Below, piece by piece: positions 1-7,648 of a DNA stretch of 17,367 bases. Every line of letters begins with the position of its first letter. Position 1 is the stretch's first letter. Below the pieces are notes generated by a model, which did not search any database, was not told the origin of the DNA, and worked only from the letters and a program-made list of their open reading frames with translations. This DNA is from Pseudomonadota bacterium (GTDB lineage: Bacteria > Pseudomonadota > Gammaproteobacteria > Steroidobacterales > Steroidobacteraceae). The translations under genes were made by a program, and so were the position numbers. Where the stretch lies: assembly GCA_947454665.1 (NCBI GenBank), contig CANGMU010000027.1, positions 1 through 17,367 of the forward strand. The letters are read 5' to 3'.

Positions 1-1979
1 ACGAGGTTCACGAAGAAGTCCGTCGTCAGCTGCCCCGGCCGACGGGTGAACGCACCGTTCGGACTGACGCCGTGGTTGGCGCCCAGCACGCGCAGCCCGC
101 CCACCAGCACCGTCATCTCGGGCGCGGACAACGTGAGCAACTGCGCCCTGTCGATGAGCATCTCCTCGGGCGACACGCGGAACGCCTGCTTGCGGTAGTT
201 GCGGAAGCCGTCGGCGACAGGCTCCAGCACGGCGAAGGACTCGGCATCCGTCTGCTCGGCCGTGGCGTCCGCACGACCCGGTGCGAAGGGGACCTCAACG
301 GCGTGGCCCGCTGCCTTCGCTGCCGCCTCCACGGCCGCGTTGCCAGCCAGGACGATCAGGTCGGCGAGCGAGACCTGCTTGCCGCCCGAGGCCGTCGCAT
401 TGAACCGAGCCTGGATGGCCTCGAGAACGCCGAGCACCTTCGCCAGTTGCGCAGGCTGGTTGACCTCCCAGTCCTTCTGCGGCGCGAGCCGGATGCGCGC
501 GCCATTGGCACCGCCTCGCCGGTCGCTGCCACGGAAGGTGCTGGCGGAGGCCCAGGCCGTCGACACCAGTTCGCTCACCGAAAGCCCTGACGCAAGCACC
601 TGGGCCTTGAGCCCCTGTGCATCGTGGACATCGATCAAGGCATGGTTCACCTCGGGCAGCGGGTCCTGCCAGAGCAAGTCCTCCGCAGGCACCTCCGGTC
701 CGAGATAGAGGCACTTGGGGCCCATGTCGCGATGCGTGAGCTTGAACCACGCCCGCGCGAAGGCATCCGCGAACTCCTCCGGATTGTCATGGAAGCGCCG
801 CGCGATCTTTTCGTACGCAGGGTCGAAGCGCAGCGCGAGGTCCGCCGTGGTCATGTGCGGCGGATGCTTGCGACCCGGCTCGTGCGCATCGGGAATCATG
901 TCCTCGGGCGCCACGTTCTTGGCGCGCCACTGGATCGCGCCCGCCGGGCTCTTCACCTGCTCCCATTCGTACTTGAAGAGCACGGTGAGGTAGCCCATGT
1001 CCCAGCGCGTGGGATGAGGCTTCCAGGCGCCCTCGAAGCCGCTGGTGGTGGTATCGGCGCCCTTGCCGCTGCCATGCCGGTTCGCCCAGCCGAAGCCGAT
1101 CTGTTCGAGGGGCGCACCTTCGGGCTCCGGACCGACAAGCGCAGGGTCGCCGGCGCCGTGCATCTTGCCGAAGGTGTGGCCACCGGCAACGAGTGCAACG
1201 GTCTCGTAATCGTTCATGGCCATGCGCGCGAAGGTCTCGCGCACGTCACGCGCCGAGGCGAGCGGATCGGGGTTGCCGTCCGGGCCCTGCGGGTTGACGT
1301 AGATGAGGCCCATCTGCACCGCGGCCAGCGGATTTTCCAGCTGGCGATCAGCGCCATACCGGCTGTCGGGCTTGTCGCTCGTCGCGAGCCATTCCTTTTC
1401 GGCGCCCCAGTAGATGTCCTCTTCAGGCGCCCAGATATCCGCGCGACCACCGCCGAAGCCAAAGGTCCTGAAGCCCATCGTCTCCATGGCGACGTTACCC
1501 GCCAGGATGAAGAGATCTGCCCAGGAAATGGCGTTGCCGTATTTCTGCTTGATGGGCCAGAGCAGTCGCCTGGCCTTGTCGAGGTTGCCGTTGTCGGGCC
1601 AGCTGTTCAGCGGCGCAAAGCGCTGGTTGCCCGTATTGGCGCCGCCTCGTCCATCCGCCGTGCGATAGGTGCCGGCGGCGTGCCAGGCCATGCGGATCAT
1701 GAGACCGCCGTAATGGCCCCAGTCGGCGGGCCACCACGGCTGGCTGTCGGTCATCAGTGCCGCGAGATCCTTCTTGAGCGCTGCGAAATCGAGCGTCCTG
1801 AAGGCCTCGGCGTAGTCAAAGTCCGGATCCATCGGGCTGGATGCCGGCTGGTGCTGATGCAGGATGGCGAGGTTCAACTGGTTAGGCCACCAGTTGGCGT
1901 TCGACTGCGTGCCCTGCTGCGCGCGGGCTCCGCCGGCGGCGTGGAAAGGGCACTTCGAGAGGTCTGCTGAGCTGCTCAT
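1..1979 (-). CDS. katG: Catalase-peroxidase KatG (3' end beyond the window)
   Basis: Bifunctional haem enzyme that removes hydrogen peroxide by catalase and peroxidase activity in the cytoplasm. About 659 codons are visible, so the last 70-90 residues of a roughly 730-750-residue protein are missing at the window edge. The N-terminal catalytic domain shows the distal site MIRMAWHAAGTYR (R96, W99, H100), the residues expected to form the Met-Tyr-Trp crosslink (W99, Y227 in IYVNPQGPDGNPD, M253 in FARMAMND), and the proximal haem ligand H268 in VAGGHTFGKMHG, with W326 and the Asp of LTHRDMGP completing the proximal triad. The degenerate C-terminal repeat domain follows (STAWASASTFRGSDRRGGAN). 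The ATG is supported by AAGGA eight bases upstream (1988-1992). An OxyR-like site lies further upstream. No damage is seen. The identification is very secure. Confidence 0.97.
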   Translation of the reverse strand, partial: MSSSADLSKCPFHAAGGARAQQGTQSNANWWPNQLNLAILHQHQPASSPMDPDFDYAEAFRTLDFAALKKDLAALMTDSQPWWPADWGHYGGLMIRMAWHAAGTYRTADGRGGANTGNQRFAPLNSWPDNGNLDKARRLLWPIKQKYGNAISWADLFILAGNVAMETMGFRTFGFGGGRADIWAPEEDIYWGAEKEWLATSDKPDSRYGADRQLENPLAAVQMGLIYVNPQGPDGNPDPLASARDVRETFARMAMNDYETVALVAGGHTFGKMHGAGDPALVGPEPEGAPLEQIGFGWANRHGSGKGADTTTSGFEGAWKPHPTRWDMGYLTVLFKYEWEQVKSPAGAIQWRAKNVAPEDMIPDAHEPGRKHPPHMTTADLALRFDPAYEKIARRFHDNPEEFADAFARAWFKLTHRDMGPKCLYLGPEVPAEDLLWQDPLPEVNHALIDVHDAQGLKAQVLASGLSVSELVSTAWASASTFRGSDRRGGANGARIRLAPQKDWEVNQPAQLAKVLGVLEAIQARFNATASGGKQVSLADLIVLAGNAAVEAAAKAAGHAVEVPFAPGRADATAEQTDAESFAVLEPVADGFRNYRKQAFRVSPEEMLIDRAQLLTLSAPEMTVLVGGLRVLGANHGVSPNGAFTRRPGQLTTDFFVNL

Positions 1980-2025
1980 GGGAGTCTTCCTTTTCCGGAG
2001 GTTCAGGGTAGGTCACGTCCTGACG

Positions 2026-2054
2026 AAGATTCGCATCGACCGCCGAAATCGCAA
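2026..2054 (-). promoter_or_regulatory. Candidate katG promoter (-35/-10)
   Basis: On the minus strand TTGCGA (2054-2049) and AATCTT (2031-2026) are separated by 17 bases, about 50 bases upstream of the katG ATG. Both hexamers are poor matches to the sigma-70 consensus, especially the -10. That is usual for an activator-dependent promoter, and the OxyR-like site abuts the -35 with one base between. The placement is inferred from spacing and no transcription start is known. Confidence 0.4.
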
Positions 2055-2055
2055 A

Positions 2056-2092
2056 AATGATTGTTTGTATCTTTTCGATAGATGGAACCTAT
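2056..2092 (-). promoter_or_regulatory. OxyR-type operator upstream of katG
   Basis: Positions 2078-2092 read ATAGATGGAACCTAT, which matches all ten fixed positions of the classical OxyR half-operator ATAGnTnnnAnCTAT; flanking G and C extend the dyad to GATAG...CTATC. Exactly 22 bases away, after a 7-base spacer, 2056-2070 matches the same pattern at six of ten fixed positions. This gives the ATAG-CTAT-N7-ATAG-CTAT arrangement bound by an OxyR tetramer. It lies 77-113 bases upstream of katG and directly behind the candidate -35, where OxyR activates in other bacteria. Peroxide induction of katG is therefore inferred. Confidence 0.7.
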
Positions 2093-2182
2093 CTAAAGTT
2101 CCAGGGCCCGGCATTCGCTGGGGAGATGGCGAGCATACGACCGCACGGCAACTCCCGAAGCAGGGACACAGTCGGGAGCCCA

Positions 2183-2217
2183 AAACAAAAAGCCCCCATG
2201 AAGGGGGCTTTTTGTTT
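2183..2217 (-). terminator. Rho-independent terminator T1 (possibly bidirectional)
   Basis: A perfect 15-bp stem (AAACAAAAAGCCCCC paired with GGGGGCTTTTTGTTT) closes a 5-base loop. A-rich and T-rich arms lie on both sides, so it can work in either direction. On the minus strand it follows, three bases away, a copy of the tRNA-Ser 3' end. It probably once ended that transcript and now shields katG from readthrough. Confidence 0.8.
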
Positions 2218-2220
2218 GAT

Positions 2221-2237
2221 ATGGCGGAGAGGGTGGG
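2221..2237 (-). repeat. 17-bp copy of the tRNA-Ser 3' end
   Basis: ATGGCGGAGAGGGTGGG here is identical to 2425-2441, which holds the 3' acceptor strand, the encoded CCA and the outer T-stem strand of the intact tRNA-Ser. One mismatch then two more matching bases follow. As with the intact gene, a strong hairpin terminator lies within three bases on its 3' side. No anticodon or D arm remains, so this is not a functional tRNA. It may be the distal attachment site of a vanished integrative element, or a partial duplication. Confidence 0.75.
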
Positions 2238-2385
2238 GTTGCTCGCGGCTGCACCGCTCGTCCCTCGCCTTCCGGCTCGGGACCGCCGTCGCGCCTGATG
2301 GCGCTCCGGGCGTCCGTCCCGGCTTCGCCGGGCCGTCGAACACCACGGCTACGCCCTGGGTCCGAACTCATCGCTTCGAACCAAT
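2238..2385. other. Non-coding GC-rich island between two tRNA 3' ends
   Basis: About 150 bases with no plausible gene lie between the tRNA-3' copy and terminator T2. The stretch contains a perfect small hairpin, CCCGGC-TTC-GCCGGG (2318-2332). Reading frames cross it only as parts of artefactual translations that continue into the tRNA. It could be what is left of a mobile element, or a dispersed intergenic repeat. Its function is unknown. Confidence 0.4.
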
Positions 2386-2422
2386 CAAATGCAAAGGGCC
2401 CCGATGGGGCCCTTTGCATTTG
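2386..2422 (-). terminator. Rho-independent terminator T2 after tRNA-Ser
   Basis: A perfect 17-bp stem (CAAATGCAAAGGGCCCC paired with its complement) has a 3-base loop. On the minus strand it begins three bases after the tRNA-Ser CCA end. The T-rich side of the stem supplies the release tract. It very likely ends the tRNA-Ser transcript. Confidence 0.85.
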
Positions 2423-2425
2423 AAA

Positions 2426-2515
<90 letters not shown>

Positions 2516-2526
2516 GGTGGGCGCGC

Positions 2527-2555
2527 ATTGTACACGTCCCGACGCTGGGGGCCAG
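2527..2555 (-). promoter_or_regulatory. Candidate tRNA-Ser promoter
   Basis: On the minus strand TACAAT (2532-2527) lies 11 bases upstream of the mature tRNA 5' end, with a weak -35 candidate CTGGCC (2555-2550) at 17-base spacing. The bases after the -10 are GCGCGCC, a GC-rich discriminator typical of stringently controlled stable-RNA promoters. The -10 is credible; the -35 is weak. Confidence 0.5.
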
Positions 2556-2557
2556 CC

Positions 2558-2566
2558 TGTTATCCT
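2558..2566 (+). promoter_or_regulatory. Candidate extended -10 promoter for mltF
   Basis: TGTTATCCT fits an extended -10 element (TGn followed by TATCCT). It would start transcription near 2573 and leave a leader of about 26 bases carrying the GGGAGG ribosome site. No good -35 is seen. It sits back to back with the tRNA-Ser promoter in the 83-base gap. Confidence 0.3.
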
Positions 2567-2598
2567 TGGGGTCGGGCCCGGCCTGCGGGAGGCAAAAC

Positions 2599-3972
2599 GT
2601 GTTGGGAATCGCGACCAGGCGGGCAAGCTCGCTGGCCGTGCTGGCTGCGGGGGCACTCCTCGCAGGCTGCAGCAAAGGCCCTCCGGCGCTGGAGACGATC
2701 CAGGCCCGGCACCAGCTGAACGTCGCGACGGTCAACAGCCCGACGTCCTATTACCAGGGCGCGCACGGGCCACAGGGCGCGGAATACCAGCTTGCCCTCG
2801 CCTTCGCCACGTCGCTCGGCGTGAAGCTCAACATGTACACGGTGCCCGACATGGCCGCGCTGCGGGCCGAGCTCAAATCGGGCCGGGCGGACATCGTGGC
2901 TGCCGGCATCACGCCCGACACGACCTGGTCCCGGGCGGGTCTGCCCTGTTCGCCCTATGAGGAGATCGCGCAGCTGGTCGTGGGACAGCGCGGCAAACCG
3001 CGCATCGGCAACGTTGAGGCCTTGGTGGGAAAACGCCTCGTTGTGGTCAAGGACAGTCCACAGGTACGGATCCTCGACGAGCTCCGGGCCCAGGGCGTAC
3101 TCGGCCTGCAATGGGAGGCTGTCTCGCACCCGCAGGCCGATCCGCTGGACCTGGTCTCGGACGGCAAGGCGGATTACGCCGTGATCGACGCGAACGAATT
3201 CCTCTATGCGCAGCACCTCTACCCGGCCGTCTCCGTGGCTTTCACGCTGCCGGAACGCCGCGAGGCGCGCTGGATCGTGGGCAAGGATTCCGAAGACCTG
3301 CTCCAGCGCGTGAACGCGTTCCTGGACGCACTGCGCAACGCCAATGGCCTCGAGCCCTTGCTCGCCGCCGCGGCGCCGGAGAGCCCTGACTTCGAATTCC
3401 AGATTTCACAGCGCTTGCAGCGCGACATCGAAGTTGAATTACCGACGCTGCGCCCGCATTTCGAGGAAGCGGCGAAGGAAACGGGCACCGACTGGCGGAT
3501 CCTGGCCGCACTGGGCTATGCGGAATCCAAATGGCAACGCGCCGCGGTGTCGGCGGATGGTGCGGTCGGCGTGATGATGCTGCTGCCGGATACGGCAGCG
3601 CAGCTGGGCGTGGCGAACCGGGGCGATGCGCGCGAGAACATCCTCGCGGGTGCACGCTATTTCAACCGGGTGCGCGACCAGATCCCGGATGTGATCACTG
3701 AACCGGACCGCACCTGGTTTGCGCTGGCGGCCTACAACGTGGGCTATAGCCACTTGGAGGACGCGCGGATCCTGGCGCAACGGCACGGCAAGAGCCCGAA
3801 CGCGTGGACCGACGTGAAGGCCGCGCTGCCATTGCTGGCACGCGACGAGTACTACCCGCAGGCCAAGCACGGGTATGCGCGCGGCTGGGAGCCGGTGCGC
3901 ATGGTGGAGAACGTGCAGTTGTTCCTGAAGCTGCTGGAATGGCGGGCGGAACCCGCGGAGAAGAAACGATGA
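2599..3972 (+). CDS. mltF: MltF-type membrane-bound lytic murein transglycosylase (lipoprotein)
   Basis: Cleaves the MurNAc-GlcNAc bond of peptidoglycan to leave 1,6-anhydroMurNAc ends; predicted to be anchored at the inner face of the outer membrane. The GTG start was chosen because GGGAGG lies six bases upstream and the protein then begins with a lipoprotein signal whose lipobox LLAGC puts the lipidated cysteine at residue 24. In-frame starts further upstream would run through the tRNA. Residues about 35-280 form a periplasmic solute-binding-protein-like domain (LNVATVNSPTSYY), and about 295-440 the SLT catalytic domain, with candidate catalytic Glu309 in GYAESKW, then GVMMLLPDTAAQLGV and ALAAYNVG. 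The 457 residues are a little shorter than E. coli MltF (518). Its stop overlaps the ybeD start by four bases, so the two are probably co-transcribed. Confidence 0.9.
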   Translation: MLGIATRRASSLAVLAAGALLAGCSKGPPALETIQARHQLNVATVNSPTSYYQGAHGPQGAEYQLALAFATSLGVKLNMYTVPDMAALRAELKSGRADIVAAGITPDTTWSRAGLPCSPYEEIAQLVVGQRGKPRIGNVEALVGKRLVVVKDSPQVRILDELRAQGVLGLQWEAVSHPQADPLDLVSDGKADYAVIDANEFLYAQHLYPAVSVAFTLPERREARWIVGKDSEDLLQRVNAFLDALRNANGLEPLLAAAAPESPDFEFQISQRLQRDIEVELPTLRPHFEEAAKETGTDWRILAALGYAESKWQRAAVSADGAVGVMMLLPDTAAQLGVANRGDARENILAGARYFNRVRDQIPDVITEPDRTWFALAAYNVGYSHLEDARILAQRHGKSPNAWTDVKAALPLLARDEYYPQAKHGYARGWEPVRMVENVQLFLKLLEWRAEPAEKKR

Positions 3973-4241
3973 CGACCGCAATCGAACCGGAAAAGATCAC
4001 CTTCCCCTGCGAATACCCGGTGAAGGTGGTCTCGCATGCGCGCGATGGACTGCGCGAGCGCCTGGATGCGATCTTCAGCGGTCACTTCGGTGAATTCGAA
4101 TCACATCGCGTCAGCGTGCGGGCGTCGGCGCAATCGAACTTCGTGGCCTTCACCTATACGATGATCGTCCAGCATGTGGACCAGCTGTCGGCCGTGCACA
4201 CGACGCTGAAGGAAATCGACGGCGTGGTGATGGTGCTTTAA
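3969..4241 (+). CDS. ybeD: YbeD/DUF493 family protein
   Basis: A 90-residue protein of the DUF493 family, a small ACT-like alpha/beta fold of uncertain function. It shows the family features FPCEYPVKVVS near the start and the C-terminal LKEIDGVVMVL. The ATG overlaps the mltF stop (ATGA), so translation is probably coupled. In E. coli ybeD lies beside lipB on the same strand. Here the two are still neighbours but converge, their stop codons sharing TTAA. A link to lipoate metabolism has been suggested from gene order only. Confidence 0.88.
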   Translation: MTTAIEPEKITFPCEYPVKVVSHARDGLRERLDAIFSGHFGEFESHRVSVRASAQSNFVAFTYTMIVQHVDQLSAVHTTLKEIDGVVMVL

Positions 4242-4867
4242 GCGCTGCGCGCTTCGCGTGCAGCCGCATCCTGCAGCTGCTGCACGATCGCCGGGCCTAG
4301 CGAATCGGCCACCGTCTTCAGCTCGGCAGGGCCGCCGAGATCCGACAACTGCGTGACGGCAAGGCCCGCCATGCCACAGGGATTGATGCGCGCAAAGGGC
4401 GCCAGATCCATCGCCACGTTCATCGCGAGCCCGTGGTAACTGGCATGGCGACGGATGCGCAAGCCGACGCTCGCCAGCTTCGCGCCCTGCACATAGACAC
4501 CCGGCGCATCGCGACGCCCGATGGCTTCGATGCCGAACCCGGCCACGTAGCCGATGATGGCGTTTTCCAGTGCGGTGACGAGACCGCGCACGCTGATGCC
4601 CAGCCTGCGCACGTCGATGAGCGGATAGGCCACGAGTTGGCCCGGGCCGTGGTACGTCACCTGGCCACCGCGGTCGATCTGCACGACGGGGATGTCGCCG
4701 GGCGCCAGCACATGCGAGCGATCCGCAGCCAGACCCAGCGTGAACACGGGCGGATGTTCCAGCAGCCAGATCTCGTCCGGCGTATCGGGGCCGCGCTCGT
4801 CCGTGAAACGCTGCATCGCCTGCCAGGTGGGCTCGTAGTCGACGCGCCCCAGCCAACGCAGGATCAC
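4238..4867 (-). CDS. lipB: Octanoyl-[acyl carrier protein]:protein octanoyltransferase LipB
   Basis: Transfers octanoate from acyl carrier protein to the lipoyl domains of enzymes such as pyruvate dehydrogenase, the first step of lipoate synthesis, in the cytoplasm. It has 209 residues against 213 in E. coli. The family signature RGGQVTYHGPGQLVAYPL spans residues 66-83. The catalytic pair expected from E. coli is present as K130 (GAKLASVG) and C164 (INPCGM). The GTG start was chosen because it overlaps the lipA stop (GTGA) and the protein then begins in the normal place; a longer open frame upstream only shadows lipA. It is the last gene of the amgK-murU-lipA-lipB unit, and its stop is interleaved with that of ybeD. 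Confidence 0.95.
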   Translation of the reverse strand: MILRWLGRVDYEPTWQAMQRFTDERGPDTPDEIWLLEHPPVFTLGLAADRSHVLAPGDIPVVQIDRGGQVTYHGPGQLVAYPLIDVRRLGISVRGLVTALENAIIGYVAGFGIEAIGRRDAPGVYVQGAKLASVGLRIRRHASYHGLAMNVAMDLAPFARINPCGMAGLAVTQLSDLGGPAELKTVADSLGPAIVQQLQDAAAREARSA

Positions 4868-5907
4868 GCGGGTTTCCCGAGTCCCACGTTGTTGCCGGCC
4901 AGCGCCTGCTCTGCGCGATAGCTCGAACGCACCATCGGGCCCGACACGCATTCGCGGAAGCCTCGCTTGAGGCCCTCTTCGCGATAGCGATCGAATTCTT
5001 CCGGTGTGATGAAGCGCGCGACCGGATGGTGGTTCGGTGTCGGCCGCAGGTACTGGCCCAGCGTCAGGATGTCCACGTTCGCGGCGCGCAGGTCGTCCAT
5101 GCACTGCAGGATCTCTTCCGGCGTTTCGCCGAGGCCCAGCATGAGGCTGGACTTCGTGAGCACCGACGAACGATGGGCCTTCGCATGCTTCAGCACGGCC
5201 AGCGTCTGCGCATAGCCGGCACGCGCGTCGCGGATCGGATGCGTCAGACGCTCGACGGTCTCGACGTTCTGCGCGAAGACCTCAAGACCGGAATCGACGA
5301 CGGTCTCGACATCCTTCATGACGCCCTGGAAATCGGGCGTGAGGGCTTCGACCGCGGTCTGCGGGCTACGCTGCTTGATGGCGCGGATGCAGGCGGCGTA
5401 ATGCGCAGCGCCACCATCTGGCAGGTCATCGCGGTTCACAGAGGTGAGCACGATGTAGGAGAGCTTCATCAGCGCGACGCTCTCGGCGACGTTCGCCGGT
5501 TCGTCGGCATCGATCCAGCCACGCGGGTTGCCCGTATCGACGGAGCAGAAGCGGCAGGCGCGCGTGCACACGGCGCCCATCAGCATCACGGTGGCCGTGC
5601 CGGCGTTCCAGCATTCACCGATGTTGGGGCACTTGGCCTCTTCGCAGACCGTGGCGAGCCGATGCTGGTGCACGGTACGGCGGACGAAGTCATAGCGCTC
5701 GCCACTCGCGGGCAGCGCCTTGAGCCAGCGCGGCTTGCCGGAGCTGCTGTTCACGCCGCTGCCGAGCGCAGCCGCGTCGCGCGGCTTCTGGCCGTCGCGG
5801 ATCGCCGTGAAGCCTTGGGGCGTCACGTACTTCTCGCCGCTGCGCGCCTCGGTGCCGAAAGGCGCTGCGGGTTCGACGACAACGCCAATGCCTTTGAGAT
5901 CAGCCAT
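4864..5907 (-). CDS. lipA: Lipoyl synthase LipA (radical SAM)
   Basis: Inserts two sulfur atoms into protein-bound octanoyl groups to form lipoyl cofactors. The 347-residue protein carries both iron-sulfur sites: the auxiliary cluster motif CX4CX5C (C88, C93, C99 in CEEAKCPNIGEC) and the radical-SAM motif CX3CX2C (C114, C118, C121 in CTRACRFC). The conserved C-terminal RSSYRA, which supplies a serine ligand to the auxiliary cluster, is present. It is about 25 residues longer than the E. coli enzyme at the N terminus. The start overlaps the end of murU by eight bases and its stop overlaps the lipB start by four, so translational coupling is likely through the whole run. Confidence 0.97.
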   Translation of the reverse strand: MADLKGIGVVVEPAAPFGTEARSGEKYVTPQGFTAIRDGQKPRDAAALGSGVNSSSGKPRWLKALPASGERYDFVRRTVHQHRLATVCEEAKCPNIGECWNAGTATVMLMGAVCTRACRFCSVDTGNPRGWIDADEPANVAESVALMKLSYIVLTSVNRDDLPDGGAAHYAACIRAIKQRSPQTAVEALTPDFQGVMKDVETVVDSGLEVFAQNVETVERLTHPIRDARAGYAQTLAVLKHAKAHRSSVLTKSSLMLGLGETPEEILQCMDDLRAANVDILTLGQYLRPTPNHHPVARFITPEEFDRYREEGLKRGFRECVSGPMVRSSYRAEQALAGNNVGLGKPA

Positions 5908-6601
5908 TCACGCCATCCTTTAAAGGGCGAGCATCGTCGCACGCAGTCAGAAACGCGTCGAGGTCGGCCAGACGCTCCGGCGTGCCCACGTCGATCCACT
6001 GGCCGACATGGCGCTGGCCGCCGAGTCGACCGGCGTCCCGGGCCGCAAACAGCAGCGGCGCGAGCGGGAAGCGCCCGGGCTGGCAGCCTTCGAACAGGGC
6101 AGGATGCAAGATGGATATTCCTGAAAATGTCAGCATTTCGCCGCCATCAGCGACGATTCTGTCGTCTTTTAGACCGAAATCACCCTTGACGTGGTGCGGC
6201 GGATTGGGGACCAGCACCAGCTGGCCCAGATCGCCGGGCGAGAGAAGCAGCGCGGTGAAGTCCACGTCCGCGAAGACATCGCCGTTCACCAGCAGGAAAG
6301 GCTCGGTCCCCAGCCAGGGCAGGGCCTGGTGGATACCGCCCCCCGTCTCCAGCGCGGGCCAGGGCTCGGGGCTGTAGCGGATCGATAGCCCCCAGCGGCT
6401 GCCATCGCCAAGCGCGAGCGGGATCTGCTCGCCGAGCCAGCTGGTGTTGATGACCACCTCGCGCACACCGGCGGCAGCCAGGCGCTCGAGGTGCCAGGCG
6501 ATAAGTGGCTTGCCGGCGACCTGCAGCAGCGGCTTGGGCGTCGCATCGGTGAGCGGCCGCATGCGATCGCCGCGCCCGGCAGCCAGCAGCATGGCCTTCA
6601 C
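5900..6601 (-). CDS. murU: N-acetylmuramate alpha-1-phosphate uridylyltransferase MurU
   Basis: Converts MurNAc-1-phosphate and UTP to UDP-MurNAc in the peptidoglycan recycling bypass that avoids MurA, the fosfomycin target (known from Pseudomonas putida). The 233-residue sugar-nucleotide transferase shows the nucleotide-binding start MLLAAGRGDRMRPLTD with PKPLL (residues 4-26), ETGGGI (85-90) and the metal-binding NGDVF (106-110). The GTG at 6601 gives the usual MKAMLLAAG start, with GAAGG a few bases upstream. Another GTG 18 bases earlier is possible but overlaps amgK. It lies 10 bases after amgK, its pathway partner. Without that partner the family alone could also suggest a glucose-1-phosphate nucleotidyltransferase. 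Confidence 0.9.
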   Translation of the reverse strand: MKAMLLAAGRGDRMRPLTDATPKPLLQVAGKPLIAWHLERLAAAGVREVVINTSWLGEQIPLALGDGSRWGLSIRYSPEPWPALETGGGIHQALPWLGTEPFLLVNGDVFADVDFTALLLSPGDLGQLVLVPNPPHHVKGDFGLKDDRIVADGGEMLTFSGISILHPALFEGCQPGRFPLAPLLFAARDAGRLGGQRHVGQWIDVGTPERLADLDAFLTACDDARPLKDGVNG

Positions 6602-6611
6602 CGGGCGGCCT

Positions 6612-7643
6612 TCATGCACGCGCCCGCGCATTGGCGGCAGGCAGCGCCGGCACCAGGCGCGTTTCGACGAAGCGACTGAATGACGCGAGTTCCGGATATC
6701 GAGACGCCGTCTCGCGCACGTACTCCAGCACGAGCGGCAGGTCGTCGAGATAACCCGACTTGCCATCCCGCCAGTTCAGGCGCGCGAAGATACCCAGCAC
6801 CTTGATGTGGCGCTGCAGGCCGATCAGATCGAACCAGCGAAGGTATTGGGCGAGATCCTTGCCGGCGAGCGCCGCCCCGCCCTGCGCCACCAGGCGCTCG
6901 CGGAACGCCTGCACCCAGGCCTCCACACGCTCACGCGGCCAGGCCACATAGCAGTCCTTGAGTATCGAGACGGTGTCGTAGGCCGCAGGGCCCCGCAGAG
7001 CGTCCTGGTAATCGATGACACCGGGCGAGCGCTCGGGCAGCACCATCAGGTTGCGCGAGTGGTAATCGCGGTGCACGAAGACCTGCGGCTGCGCCAGCGC
7101 CTCGGCGATAAGGAAATCCTCGGTCGCGGCCAGCAAGGCGATTTCCTCGTCCGACAGCACCAGCCCCAGGTGCCGTTCGCAGAACCAGTCCGGCATCAGG
7201 CGCATCTCGCGACGCAGGACGCTGGCGTCGTAAGGCTCCAGCTGCGAAGTCACCTCCAGACCGCGCAGCTGGATCTGCGCCAGCGCATCCAGGGCGTCGG
7301 CATACAGCGGCACAGGGTCCGCGCCCCGCTCCAGCAGTGTCAGCAGTTGGGTCGAGCCGAGGTCTTCGAGCAGGAGCAAGCCACGCGCCTTGTCGGCCTC
7401 GTGCACCTGCGGCACGTGCACCCCGCAACCCGCCAGCAAGGCGGTGATGCGCAGGAAGGGTGCGACGTCTTCCTTGTCTGGCGGCGCGTCCATCACGACG
7501 AGACTGGGGCCCGTCGCGCGCAGGACTCGGAAATAGCGCCTGAAGCTCGCATCGGCCGAGGCGGGCACGACGTCGCAGGGCCCCATTGCGAGATCGCGGG
7601 CCAGCCAGTCGTGGATCAACTGCAATCGGGTATCAGATGGCAT
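6612..7643 (-). CDS. amgK: N-acetylmuramate/N-acetylglucosamine anomeric kinase AmgK
   Basis: Phosphorylates MurNAc (and GlcNAc) at C1, the step before MurU in cell-wall sugar recycling. The 343-residue protein has an aminoglycoside-phosphotransferase-like kinase fold: an N-terminal lobe with FRRYFRV near residue 34, the catalytic loop HRDYHSRN (191-198, catalytic D193) and the metal-binding GVIDYQDALRGPAAYD (208-223, D211). The position, divergent from lptD and directly upstream of murU, is the same as in P. putida. The ATG lies only six bases after a perfect TATAAT, so there is no room for a ribosome site if that promoter is used. Earlier annotations often call this family aminoglycoside phosphotransferase; antibiotic resistance is not implied by the fold. 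Confidence 0.9.
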   Translation of the reverse strand: MPSDTRLQLIHDWLARDLAMGPCDVVPASADASFRRYFRVLRATGPSLVVMDAPPDKEDVAPFLRITALLAGCGVHVPQVHEADKARGLLLLEDLGSTQLLTLLERGADPVPLYADALDALAQIQLRGLEVTSQLEPYDASVLRREMRLMPDWFCERHLGLVLSDEEIALLAATEDFLIAEALAQPQVFVHRDYHSRNLMVLPERSPGVIDYQDALRGPAAYDTVSILKDCYVAWPRERVEAWVQAFRERLVAQGGAALAGKDLAQYLRWFDLIGLQRHIKVLGIFARLNWRDGKSGYLDDLPLVLEYVRETASRYPELASFSRFVETRLVPALPAANARARA

Positions 7644-7648
7644 GGGTC

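Noticed and set aside
624..1970. 448-codon open frame on the plus strand
   Set aside because: It lies wholly opposite katG, which shows all catalytic motifs; high GC content creates long antisense frames. The translation is Arg/Val/Gly-rich with no recognisable domain.
5026..6189. 387-codon plus-strand frame opposite lipA and murU
   Set aside because: Antisense to two genes with clear active-site motifs; low-complexity composition.
6612..7643. amgK as an antibiotic-resistance aminoglycoside phosphotransferase
   Set aside because: The fold is shared, but the neighbouring murU and the position divergent from lptD identify the sugar-recycling kinase.
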